Source: Abelmoschus esculentus (lineage: Eukaryota > Streptophyta > Magnoliopsida > Malvales > Malvaceae). From it: a stretch of 64,000 nucleotides of DNA. The stretch covers positions 17,840,001 through 17,904,000 of the forward strand of contig JAUCBN010000003.1 of assembly GCA_035048815.1 (NCBI GenBank), given 5' to 3'. Numbering within the stretch: position 1 is the stretch's first letter; every line of letters starts with the position of its first letter. A program made the position numbers and the translations under genes. Positions 35,278-46,725 of this stretch are shown piece after piece. Under the pieces are notes generated by a model. It saw only the letters and a list, made by a program, of their open reading frames with translations. It did no database searches and was not told the origin of the DNA.

Positions 35278-35846
35278 TGTAACCCCCTTAGCCCGACCTA
35301 GACCGAACCAACACTAATGGGTTACACGGGGAATATCAAACCAAACCCGCGAAGGTTCGATTCAATAAACAATCCTAAAAACGTTATATATTTTTTTCTT
35401 CTAGATGCATAATTGTATTCCTATATGTCAAGGTCTCATACAAGGCATTAACGAAAACAATTCGATCATAAACAAACATCCGATTAAACATTTAAATAAA
35501 TTAAGGACTAAAACGTTAAACTTTTAAATTCTAATAACAAAGTAGAGATTCTTTTCATCAAAGTTCAATTAAACATACAAGTATCCTTCACGGTAAATTT
35601 CAAGTCAAACGGATCATTCTAACATCATCAATTACATGTTTCTCTAATTTAGGGACCAAAATGTAAATCTTTCAAATTACAAGGACTTTGTCCAAATTAA
35701 GTTATCCATCTTGCAATTAAATCAAATTTATGTATCTATGTGAAATTTTAGTTCAAAATAACATCTGTAGATACCCTAATTGAACAAAGAAAGATATTCG
35801 GGACTAAAATGCAATTTTCAACAATTATCAATTCCTAGCAGCCAAA

Positions 35847-36036
35847 GGTTTTGAAACCTTTCATAAAGGTTTCGAAACTTTATGTAAAAGGTTTCGAAAC
35901 TTCCCTGAAGGTTTCAAAACTTTTTATGTCCAGTAACTTTTCAGATTCAAAATTATCCGCAAGGTTTCGAAACCTTCCTGAAGGTTTCGAAACTGTTTGG
36001 CAAAGGTTTCGAAACCTTCCCTATGGTTTCGAAACT
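35847..36036. repeat. Eight near-palindromes GGTTTCGAAACY
   Basis: Eight copies of a 12-base near-perfect palindrome (GGTTTCGAAACC or ...ACT, two with one changed base) lie within 190 bases, spaced irregularly by about 8-60 bases. Confidence 0.9.
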
Positions 36037-36685
36037 TTAGGTCTGGAACCTAAAGATTCTATCACACTAAGTGAACATCATCGGCTCAAACACAACCATC
36101 AATCACTATTAACTATATGCATTAATCCTAAGCATGAATAGCAACATATAACACACGATTATCAACGTCAAGAACATCAAGCAAACTATAGGCATGCTAC
36201 CTAGAACATGATTAAAAACATAACGGTCATGCAAGTACATGCTTCAACAATCCAAACATCACCATAGTTCATCAATTAACAATCAAGCAACATAGGTCTT
36301 ATTTCAATATAAACCAAAGTCAAGTTCACACTCCTCACATAGGTTGGGTTTACACATTGCCAAGCCCCAACTTATTTGTCAAAATATACCGAATTTGAAG
36401 TAACTTTTCCCCTTGGTTTCCTTGCTCCGCATGTAGTCCCGAGTGCCTTTATTTTTCTACAAGGATGAAAAGAGAGCTTAAGAAAATATGCTTAGTGAGG
36501 AAGCTCTACACAAGATCATCAATGCATCTATTTAAAACCATAATGAAACCATAGTTTGCAATGCATCATTAAAAACATGCATGCTTAACATTCCATGTAT
36601 GCATATTGGCTTTCTAGTGATCACTTATTGTGAACCTTAAGTTCACCGAATACACGAATCTATTTCTAGAGACCATTAGTCTCGT

Positions 36686-36773
36686 CATGACACAAAGTCA
36701 CCATTGACATGACACCAAGTCACCATTGACATGACACGAAGTCACCATTGACATGACACGAAGTCACTATTAT
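36686..36773. repeat. 22-bp tandem repeat, four units
   Basis: Four consecutive 22-base units each start CATGACAC and contain AAGTCACCATTGA or a close variant. A looser two-unit repeat (ATTGGACA...GTCACCCTTGTTACG) follows at 36790-36870. They are typical internal LTR repeats. Confidence 0.9.
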
Positions 36774-38748
36774 AGCACTACCACACACAATTGGACACAT
36801 AGTCACCCTTGTTACGTGTAGACGGCTCTACCACGCACGATTGGACATAAAGTCACCCTTGTTACGTATAGGCAATATTCTTTATTCTCAATAATGTTTA
36901 TAATGCACTTAAGACAATCCTAATGACATGTCAATCGTATTCGAATCTAAAGTTAGTGTCACTAAGCCAATATCATATTAAAATATGCATAATAATTTGT
37001 TGCTCATAATGCATGCATAATATGTTCACAAATGAACCAAATGTCATGCCCAACGGCACCATCAATTTCAAGGCAAATAACCACATAATATTCCAATTCA
37101 TTTTCAGCTCATAATACATCCATAATGTGCTCAACAAATGAACCGAAAGTCATGCCAAATGACACCTTTAATTTGAAGGCAAATAACCACATATATTCCA
37201 AATTCATTTCCCATGTTTTCCTTAACCATGCATGCCTTTTTAAACCATGCATTTTCAGCAATTATCTCATGCATGCACCAATTCGAAATCATGTTTATGC
37301 ATTTCCAAAAATCTCATTGCATTACCAACATCAATGTCTTTATCGAATGTAGCCAAAGTTCATGTTAATGTATCAAAAACATTTACTTTACTTACTCGTG
37401 AACTATGGAAAGTTTTCACACTCTTCCATAGTCCCAAAACAGAACCATACCAATGCGATTCGCTTTAAGTCCGAAAAACACTCACCGACAAGCAAAACTA
37501 GCCTTCGTCGATGCTCCGATGGCAACGCCAATGCACCAGCCACTTATGAACCTTCTTGCACTACCTCTATATCATTAAAAACAGAGCATATTCACATCAT
37601 AACATGCTCAAACCAACAGCCACATCAAACCTCCACAAAACTACGAAAAACTTAGCCGAAACGCATCCGAACAACATCAGCCCAAAACCTAATGAATCTA
37701 ACATCTAATCCATTTCAATTATGAACCAAAAACACATCCAAAACATCCTTATATCTCCAGCAACATAAAAAACACCTAAAACAACCCCTAAAACAACCGA
37801 AAATCACCTTAAAACAACACCGAATTACATTATTCCGGGATTAAATTAATGTGTCATCAATTGAAGACTCAATTAATCATTTATTTGACATAATAACATA
37901 ATTAAATCTATCTAATTACATCATTGAATGAGATCTAAAAAGATTTCACAAGAACATTCATAAAATCATTAGATCTAGCATTGAAAACATAAAATTAAGT
38001 TTCATTTAAAGATTAACAAGCTAATACTTGGGAATGTCAATAAAGAACCTTAAAAAAAGAGTTAAAATTCATTAAATTACCTTATCTATCCACCAAAAAG
38101 ATGAGAATTTCTCTTTTTGGTTCCTTGCAAATTGTTGTTGATTTAGTAAAATTCATGATTAGGCTTTGTAAAGAATGAAGAGATAATTAAAATGAAGTAA
38201 TTTTTATTGAAAAAGGTAGAAAAATCAGCAAGGAATTGAAGGAAATAGATGAAGAAAAATGGAGAGAAAATGAGAGAAAAAGATGAGAAAAAATAAGTGG
38301 TTAAGCGAGAAAATGAAATTATCATCTTTTAATAAACTAATAAAAATCATTTTGGTGGATAAATCATTAATTAAAAATTAAATTGGGTTTATGGCCCTCT
38401 AAGGATTCTAAGTATAGCTTGCTTTCTAATTTAGTCACTAAAAATAGCAATTTTTGAAAATTACAAATTAAATCCTTCATTCTCTTCCAAAAATTATAAT
38501 TTGATCACTAGTGCATAATTAGACACAATTAAAAATCAATTTAAAGTTCAAATTATATTCTTTTAATTTTGAAACATCTTTTTAATATTTTTAAACCATA
38601 TTCCAAAATTATTACTTTTCTAATTAAAATATTTTTATTTTATATTTCCCCGGAATAACGAACCGAAGAACCCGATTCGATCCGAATCGAATTCTCCTAA
38701 CTAATACCCAAACTACTAACCCCAAAATCGTGATGTTAGAACTCTCTC

Positions 38749-40185
38749 TTAAGAAAATTTTGTTCTCGAAATTCTCACCTGAAGCAAACAAGTGAGGAAC
38801 TGTTCCTCCATACTTTTTTTCCTTGTCTCCCAAGTTGTCTCTTGGACACCTCGGTGTTTCCAAAGCACTTTAACCAAATCTATGGTCCTTCCTCGAAGAA
38901 CCTTTGTATCCACATCCAAAATCCTTACTGGTTCCTCCTCAGAACTTATATACGCTATTAACTCAATCTCCTCTACTAGAACAACATGAGAAGGATCTGA
39001 ACCATACTTACGAAGCATCGATACATGAAAAACATAATGCATCCAACTCAACTCCACCGGCAACCTCAACCGATAAACAACAGGACCAATTCGCTCTAAC
39101 AACTCATTCAACCCAATAAAACAAGGACTCAACTTACCCCTACGTCCAAACCTAACACCTTGTTCCACGGAGAACCTTAAGAAACACTTTATCTCCAACA
39201 GCATACTCTATCTCTCTGCGCTTTAAATCGGCATAGGAATTGTGCCTATCAGAAGCTTTCTTAAGTTTAGCACAAATAAACTTAACCTTCTCATCCGTAC
39301 CTTTAAAAACTTGAGGCAAAGAAACATACTTTTGCCCAACTTCTTTCCAACACAAAGGTGTACAACACCTACGCCCGTATAAAGCCTCAAACGGTGCCAT
39401 CTGTATACTCGCTTGGAGCTATTGTTATATGCAAACTCCACCAAAGGAAACTGTTTCTCCCAAGAACCTTGAAACTCAATGATGCAACACCTCAACATAT
39501 CCTCCAAAGTCTGAATAACACGTTTAGACTGACCATCTGTCTGAAGATGATAAGCAGTACTAAACTAAGCCTTGTACCCAAAGCAACCTACAAACTCTTC
39601 TCAAGACATAGAGATAAAACGCGTATCCCTATCCGATATGATCAACTTAGGTACACCTCAGAAACATACAACTCTACCAACTTATCCATAGAACACGTCG
39701 TATGCACGACAAGAAAATATACACACCTTGAAAACCTATCAACAATAACCCATATAAAATCCTTCTTGGACTCCGTCACATCTTTCTTTAAACCAATCCA
39801 AAAGTACATACTTTTAAGATCCATATATCTTCACTCTACCCGGATGCATAGCAAACAGACTAGTATGTGCTTCTGTCAAAATAACTTACTTCAACTCAAC
39901 ATCATCTGACACCACAATCTGACCCCTAAACCACAACATCACATCATCATCAAAATGATACTTGGTTGGTCTACCTCTGGCAATATCCTCCACAAAAAGG
40001 TACCAATGTCTCATCCTCTAAACGTTTCACCTTATCATCTCAACCAAAATAGATTTTACTTACAACTCCACCACTCTACCACCTTCCTTTGAAATACTCA
40101 ATTTAGAAAACATCACCCTCAACTCAACTGTCATCTTACGGCTCAAAGATTCAGCCATCACATTAGCTTTCCCCGAATGGTATGC
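38749..40185 (-). pseudogene. G1 pol: RNase H end, integrase, chromodomain
   Basis: Reading down from 40185: YHSGKANVMAESLSRK (end of RNase H, family ADALSRK). Then FWIGLKKDVTE is joined to SKKDFIWVIVDRFS (39.64-39.82 kb), then CCIIEFQGSWEKQFPLVEFAYNNS (39.4-39.5 kb) and MAPFEALYGRRC. The C-terminal part is GKLSPCFIGLNELLERIGPVVYRLRLP, YVFHVSMLRKY and the chromodomain-like VRILDVDTKVLRG with VKVLWKHRGVQETTWE (38.75-39.2 kb). The zinc-binding CxxC and the segment with the first catalytic Asp (MDF motif) are missing between DVTE and SKKD. Many stops break the frame. The chromodomain places it among chromoviruses. Confidence 0.8.
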
Positions 40186-40521
40186 AACAGACAACCCACA
40201 CTTACCCTCTTCGGACAACTAACAGATTCTTTCCTCACACCAAAGCAACAATGCACAACCCACCACACCATCTCAACCTTTACAGAAAACATAACTCAAA
40301 AGGAAACCCCCTTTCTCTTACCTAAGATTGATAACCAACTCTTGATAACCGCAACGGTTTGCATACCACCACCATCGAACTAACCTTAATTTCGACATCC
40401 TCCCACATACCAGGTAACAAACTAAGCCTTTCACCAATCTCCACTCCACACAACAAGCTTCAAACGAGCCCATACTCTATTTCTGTAACAAACTAAGCCT
40501 TTCACCTTAATTTCGACATCC
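40186..40521. other. Scrambled junction between G1 and G2
   Basis: No coding remnant is clear here. Two short phrases occur twice in swapped order: CCTTAATTTCGACATCCTCC (about 40384 and 40505) and GTAACAAACTAAGCCTTTCA (about 40415 and 40487). This shuffled filler lies exactly where G1 pol ends and the G2 LTR stub begins. Confidence 0.6.
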
Positions 40522-40653
40522 TCCATCTAAAAATGCATAAGCCCAACAACCAACGAGCCCAACAAGGCCCAAAACTACTAAACTCGAGACCAAAATCGAA
40601 ACCCATAACCCTCGAGTTAACCCGACACTCAGATCCGAATATGGGTCATTACA
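40522..40653 (-). repeat. G2 3' LTR, 5' stub only
   Basis: It matches 47458-47609 (shared phrases include AAAATGCATAAGCCCAACAA, CCCATAACCCTCG and GATCCGAAT) and starts on the minus strand TGTAATGACCC. A pyrimidine-rich tract with AAAGAAAATTTTA at 40654-40690 lies next to it and is the expected polypurine site. About 3 kb of this LTR is missing. Confidence 0.75.
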
Positions 40654-40679
40654 ACTCTCCCCTCCTTAAAGAAAATTTT

Positions 40680-41730
40680 ATCCTCGAAATTTACCGAGGG
40701 GAAACAAGTGTGAAAAGAGTAACCTCATACGGTCCTATAAACCTTGGACTTAACTTGTCTTTCCTTCCAAAATGGATGATCCCTTTCCATGGCAATACTT
40801 CCAAGAATACTTGCCTTTAACCGATCACAATTCAACTTAAATTCTCGGTAGTCCCCTTAAGCATATCCAACATCAATATCAATTCTGACCTACTTCAGCC
40901 CAACAAATGGAGTTCTACACTCTCTGCCATACAAAGCCTCATACGGAGCCATCTAAAAACTCGACTGATAACTGTTATTATACGCAAACTCAACTAACGA
41001 CAGGTGCTTCTCTCATGCACCCTAAAATCAATGATACAACATCGCATCATTTCCTCAAGAATCTTAATCACTCTCCCTGACTGCCCATTTGAATGAAGAT
41101 GATATGAAGTACTAAAATTCAAACGGCTACCCCAAAGCACTGTGCAAACACTCCCAAAATCTGGCTGTGAATCTCAAATATCTGTCAGACACAATCGATT
41201 TTGGTACACTATGCAATCTCGCAATCTCACTGACGTACAAATCTACCAACCTATCTCACGAGTAAGTCGTAAGGATAACAATAAGGTGAGCACACTTCAT
41301 GGAACGATCAACTATAACCCAAATTGAGTTCTTCTTCGAAGGGGTCAACGGGAAACCAGATACAAAATCTATGGCTATATTTTCCCACTTCCCGTTTCCA
41401 TTCGGGAATCTTCAACGGCTATAACAAACCAGACGGAAATTGATATTCTGCTTTAACTCTCTGACAAATCATACACTTACTCATATAGTCGGCAACATCT
41501 TCCTTCAGACCAAGCCAGAAGTATACATCCTTCAAACCACGGTATATCTTTGTACTACTCGGATGTATAGCAAAAGGACTACCGTGAGCTTCGATCGGAA
41601 TCATACGTCTCCAATCATTATCATTCGGCATAACTATTTTGTCTCTGAAACACAATACACCATCATCTCTAAAACTATACTCTGTAGATCTTCCTTCGAT
41701 TACATCTTGTACGTGAGGTACCAAAGACCT
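40680..41730 (-). pseudogene. G2 integrase
   Basis: The N-terminal zinc-binding region is preserved at 41419-41724. EAHGSPFAIHP supplies two His, followed by YRGLKDVYFWLGLKEDVADY and CMICQRVKAEYQFPSGLL with the Cys pair. The catalytic core (40.9-41.4 kb) is recognisable only in pieces and other frames. At 40.7-40.83 kb a phrase like LSPRFIGPYEV jumps to the element end, so the chromodomain is deleted. Not functional. Confidence 0.75.
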
Positions 41731-41899
41731 ATCTGACTACTATTTCTCTTTGATCAACTGACCCAAAGTAGGTTTAACCTGAAGTTCGGCTACCAAGTCA
41801 CTATCACCTGATAAGCTCAATCTAGCAATCATAACTCTCAACTCAACAGTTACTTTCCTACTCAGAGCATCTGCCACTATATTGACTTTACCCGGATGG

Positions 41900-43020
41900 T
41901 ACTAAATCTTGAGATCATAGTCTTTCAATAACTCGGGCCATCTGTACTGCCTCAGATTCAACTCTTTCTGTGTCATCAGATACTTCAAACTCTTGTGATC
42001 TGTGTAACTACGCATCTCTTACCATACAAGTAATGCCTCTAAATCTTCAAGGCAAACACAACTGCGGCTAACTCTATAACATGGGTCGAATAATTGCGCT
42101 CTTGGTTCTTCAACTGTCTCAAAGCGTAAGCTGTAACTTTTTCGTCTTTCATAAGCACACAACCTAACCCTATATACAAAGCATCATTATAGATCACATA
42201 CACTTTCCCTAACACTGGCTGTATCAAAATTGGCACATCTGTCAAAACTTCTTTCAATTTTTTTCCCCCAAAGGCTTGTTGTCTTGCATCTAACCACTCA
42301 AATTGAACATTCTTCTGAAGCAATTTAGTCAAAGGAACAACTATCTTTGAAAATCTATTCACAAACCTTAAATAGTAACCTTCTAAGCCTAGGAAACTAT
42401 GAAGCTCTATGACAGACTTCGGTTACTTCTAACTTAAAATCGCTTCAATCTTCTTAAGATCTACCTTAATCCCTTCAGTTGATACTACATGTCCTAAGAA
42501 AACAACTTCTCTAATCCAGAACTCCCACTTTCTCAACTTGGCATACAATTGATGATCCAACAAAGTCTACAATACTAACCTCAAGTGTCTGTCAGGGTCT
42601 TCCTCAGTACATGAGTACACCAATATGTTATCAATTAACATAACCACAAACTGATCCAAGTGCTCGCAGAAAATTTTGTTCACCATGTCCATGAAAAACA
42701 ACTGGTGCACTAGTTAACCCGAAAGGTATAACTAGAAACTCATAGTGACCATACCTTGTACGGAAAGCTGTCTTCAGCACATCGACTTCTTTTACCTTCA
42801 ACTGATAATACCCTGATCTCAAGTCTATCTTGGAAAACACGGTAGCACCTCTAAGCTGATCAAGCATATCATCAATTCTCGACAGTGGATACTGGTTCTT
42901 CACTGTCAATTGATTCAATTGGTTGTAGTCGATGTATATCCTCATACTACCGTCTTTCTTCTTCACAAATAACACGGGTACGCCCTAAGGCGAAGAACTC
43001 GGTCAGATAAAACCTCTATC
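41900..43020 (-). pseudogene. G2 reverse transcriptase and RNase H
   Basis: The RT part at 42631-42975 has MLFVKKKDGSMRIYIDYNQLN, SRIDDMLDQLRGATVFSKIDLRSGYYQ (first catalytic Asp in FSKIDLRSGYHQ context) and YEFLVIPFGLTSAPVVF. After a frame change the YVDD region reads LIDNILVYS, so the second Asp of the catalytic pair is Asn. RNase H follows at 42039-42362: FSKIVVPLTKLLQKN, WLDARQQAF, LIQPVLGKVYVIYNDALYIGLGCVLM and ALRQLKNQERNYSTHVIELAAVVFAL. Frameshifts between the parts and the Asp-to-Asn change show that it is dead. Confidence 0.85.
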
Positions 43021-43149
43021 TAATAGTTCTTGCAACTAAGTCTTTAACTTTTTTAGTTTTTTCAGTGTCATAAGATACGGAGCAATCAAAATAGGAATAA
43101 CATCTGAACACATCTTTATGGCAAACTCAACCACTCTATCAGGTGGTAA

Positions 43150-44330
43150 ACCAACCAACTCTTTTGGATACACACTCAGAAGAATCATACACCATCATGA
43201 TATCCCGTGGTCTGACTTTATTCATGTTCGGGTTTATCATATATGCTAGGTATGTCTTACAGCCCCAACTCAACTAACCTCTGAGTCTTTAGAGCCGAAA
43301 CCACATTCAATAAGAACTTCACATTCTCTCTTACAACTACCATCTCATGGTTATCTTCTAGCCTCAAATAAATTCTCTTGGTCTTAAAGTCTATCCTAGC
43401 CCTATGCTCTGTCAGTCAGTCCATACCCAAAATCACATCAAAACCGTAGAATCTCAATTTCATCATATCAACTGGGAACACATACCCCTGAACCATCAAT
43501 GAACATCGTCTATACATCTTTTTGACCATTGCGGTATCTCTGAAGAATTAGTAACACTAACACCTATATCTAGTGTCTCACAAGGTATATCTAACATCCT
43601 AACATGCTTACTCAGAAAACACTACTGGTGGGTTAGCTGTCATATAGGTCTGGATCTCTTTCCTCAAACCTCTCAAAAACCTCTTGTACCTCATCTTCTC
43701 GGTAGCTATCAACTCGGGTACATACCTACTCAGCTGTAGGAACTCTTGCTCATACTCAAAGATCGTACGGTTACCTTGCACAAGGTGGGTGAACTGATCT
43801 CCCAACCGATCAATATGAATCTGTCTCACGTACTTTTTCTCACGCTCATCCAAAAAGTCGTCCCATGCTGGCTGATCGAGATACTACTCCATCTCAACTG
43901 TTTCCCCATCACTTCCTCGCATTTCCCTTTGAGGCGACAATACACATGACAACTCATCCTCTGATCTCAACCTTATCTGTCTCATGATCTAACGTGTATC
44001 ATGAAGCCACTGATACGCCCTCACAGGATTATCTTATCCAGAACTCAAGAAATCCGTAGCACCCTACTTGCGAACCCTCTCGATAGATGCTTCACGTGGG
44101 GTAGGTGCACGCCTCAGAATAATCTTCACTATCTGATCCGAAACACGGTATAAATGGGCGAAATAATTCTCCCATTGTCTAACCCCTCCCTCAAACTCGT
44201 CCACACCATTCACAGACAACAACAACAACAAACAGAATTATACCATCGAAATTTCAGCTTTAAGGAAGGTACGCTATTGACTCGTGGGTCGTACTTGTCT
44301 AACACCTATACAACATACTAGACTTCCCCG
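43150..44330 (-). pseudogene. G2 gag and protease
   Basis: A gag core piece at 43608-43853 reads MDEREKKYVRQIHIDRLGDQF, FEYEQEFLQLSRYVPEL and KMRYKRFLRGLRKEIQTYM, typical of the gag domain of chromoviruses. Upstream remnants extend towards 44330. Between 43150 and 43560 the protease region is only discernible in broken frames (an MLDIPCETLD-like piece). No intact zinc knuckle is visible. Confidence 0.7.
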
Positions 44331-44867
44331 GGGTGTCACATTGAGCCTCCTGCCCAAAACTCGTATTTCAAAATTTCCTTTGAAAGTCCAATAATAACAT
44401 CAACTCAAGTCCAATTACGATCCATAAAATCCATTTAATTTAAAACAAAAGCCCAAATAGATTAAAGTGACCGGAGCTCCTAATATTACAGACACATTTA
44501 AAACATTTGACCCAAAGAAAATATCAGAGTTACAAAAATACATATAGGGGCTGACAAAGTACTAGCCCACTACATCTATCATTGTACCTTGACACAAAGT
44601 CGATGCTGAATTCTAAACCTCGATGGTGCTCCACAAGAACCGGCTCCACCTAACCTACGCACGAAAACACATTTTGAATGCTGAGCTACGAAAGCTCAGT
44701 GAGCACGCCGAACTCGGCCAACATCATGTACATCATAAGTAGTAAAGCAGAACATATAAACATCGTGCATGATATAATGATCTAACACGATTGCCTAACA
44801 CATGGCATAAGTGAGATGTATATAATCGCACACAACATATACAAATCAATCAATCAACATAATGTAG

Positions 44868-45020
44868 TGAGGCCCGCGTCCACACAACATCGGGATCCTA
44901 CATCTGGGATTGAGGCCCGTATCCACACAGCATCGGGATCCTCCAAATCCTATACTCAGAATGTCACATCGAGTATCTTCGAATGAGGCCCGCGTCCACA
45001 CAGCATTGGGATCCTACATT
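44868..45020. repeat. Three GAGGCCCGCGTCCACAC units
   Basis: Three copies of a roughly 30-40-base unit containing GAGGCCCG(C/T)(G/A)TCCACACA and CATCGGGATCCT, variably spaced, in the chromovirus LTR. Confidence 0.85.
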
Positions 45021-45227
45021 CGGGATAGTCATCAAATCATCACCCGGAATGTTGCACTGGATGGCCTTCGACGTGTTGCAACACTTATTGTAAAACTAAA
45101 TCTGATTTTGATATAACAAATAAGTATAAGGACTAATTTGAAATAAATTTTTAAGTCCCTAAGTCAAACTTTTGATTTTAAGTCAAACTAAGAACTTTAA
45201 AATAAACTTATAAGTGTTTTTCATACG

Positions 45228-46725
45228 AGGGTATCGATACCCTAAGGATAGGTATCGATACACCTGAGATTTTTAAAGCTTTGTTCTTGAGATCAAGAAC
45301 AAGTATCGAAACAAGGTTAGATACCATTTTTCACTGCCAACACATGTTCCGAACCTGGTATCAAAACAACTTCGTATATTTTTAATTAATTTTAAAATTA
45401 TGACTCCAAGTACCGATACTGGTATTGATATACCCCTTAATCCCCAACGACTATTTTAGCATTAAATGAGTCGACCGTTGGTGGCAGTTAAAATTTGATT
45501 GATGGTTAGCATGTATCGAAACAAGGTTCGATACCCAACTTCATAGTTTCTTTTGGTATCGAAGCAGGTATCGATACCCCCTATATTAAATGCACAATGG
45601 CTCTTTCTATTCTTGGTTTGTTTCGAAACAGGTAGCCCATGTTTCGATACCACCTGTTGCAGAGTACATTTATGATGGAAAGATGAAGCTCCAACGTCCT
45701 TATTTACATTCCCAACAACTACAATGGTTAGAAATTAATGAGAAGGTATAAAATGAAGCATTTTCAACAGCATTAAAGACTATTAAACCTCAAGCAACAT
45801 CCAAGCACACTAATCCAACTCAAAGCACTTCATTGCATATTCTTGCTCCCAACTCTTGTAATTTCACTTTGATCTTCTGTAATCTGAGTTTGGGGAGAGT
45901 TTGTTTGTAATTGGGGCAATATATTTCTTGTGAGAGAATTTTTATTTGACTATTTTTCCTTGTATTATCTTGTGAGGATTGAATCAATTCTTGGGTAGAA
46001 GAATTGATTCAAATTGTAACGGTTATCCCCTGAACCGAGAAAAAGGTCGAATTCATTAGTAAATTGGTTATAAATCCTTAGTGGGAGATAAGATAGTGGA
46101 TGTAGAGCTTGTTTGAAGCTTGAACCACAATAAATCTCGTGTCTTTTAAATTCTAGCTTTTTACCGAAAATTTCCAAATCAAAATTTTAATTACAATTCA
46201 CCCCCTTTTAGCCATACTTCAAGATCGATCAACTCAACACTTATAGATATCCGAATTTCCAACACACAAGGACTCGAACAACACAAGCGATCTACCTAAG
46301 ATCTTATCACAACAAGATATATTAAGGCTTATCATACTTAAGTCTTTTAGGGTTATAAACATCAATCTTAGTTTAATAGTTCATTTCATAGTTTATAGAT
46401 TAATGGAATTATTTATTAAGATCATCGGGTCCCATATCTACTCAAACTTGGCCAAAATACACAGGGGTATCGGTATCCTTATATGGGGTATCGAAATACC
46501 CCGTATCGATGTCCACCCAAAGAGGGTATCGAAACATGAGTATCGATACTGACATCGATACCCTTTAACCAATTCAAAAGTCAACAAAAAGAGATGGACT
46601 TTTTCGATACAGGTATCGATACAAAAAGACAATAGAGGGTTTGGTATCGAACCATGGTTCGATACCCCTGCTAGATAAGCCAAAATTTACATATGGTTAT
46701 CAATACTGGTAGCCCGTGTATCGAT
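45228..46725. repeat. Two clusters of TATCGATAC / TATCGAAAC palindromes
   Basis: Over a dozen copies of 10-12-base words built on GGTATCGATACC or GTATCGAAAC(C) occur at 45228-45655 and 46465-46725. They are separated by an unrelated stretch that includes TAACGGTTATCCCC and CAATTCACCCCC. Confidence 0.85.

Larger units (their letters stand above)
35278..38740 (-). repeat. G1 3' LTR (about 3.5 kb)
   Basis: On the minus strand it starts TCTAACATCACGATTTTGGG, a drifted form of the TGTAACATCCCGATTTTGG start seen at 26136, just after the pyrimidine/purine tract next to the pol end. It ends GGGGTTACA at 35278. It contains a cluster of GGTTTCGAAACC-type palindromes (35847-36036) and a 22-bp tandem repeat (36686-36773). 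Small open frames in it are shadows. Confidence 0.7.

Noticed and set aside
35851..36141. 96-codon ORF with repeated KVSKL/GFET peptides
   Set aside because: The peptide repeats come from the GGTTTCGAAACC palindromes in the G1 LTR. It is non-coding LTR sequence.
36686..36773. Possible CRISPR-like array of 22-bp units
   Set aside because: The units are contiguous with no unique spacers, lie in a plant retrotransposon LTR, and have no associated genes.
39358..39909. 183-codon plus-strand ORF
   Set aside because: It lies antisense to the G1 integrase remnant, whose motifs are clear on the minus strand; it is a shadow frame.
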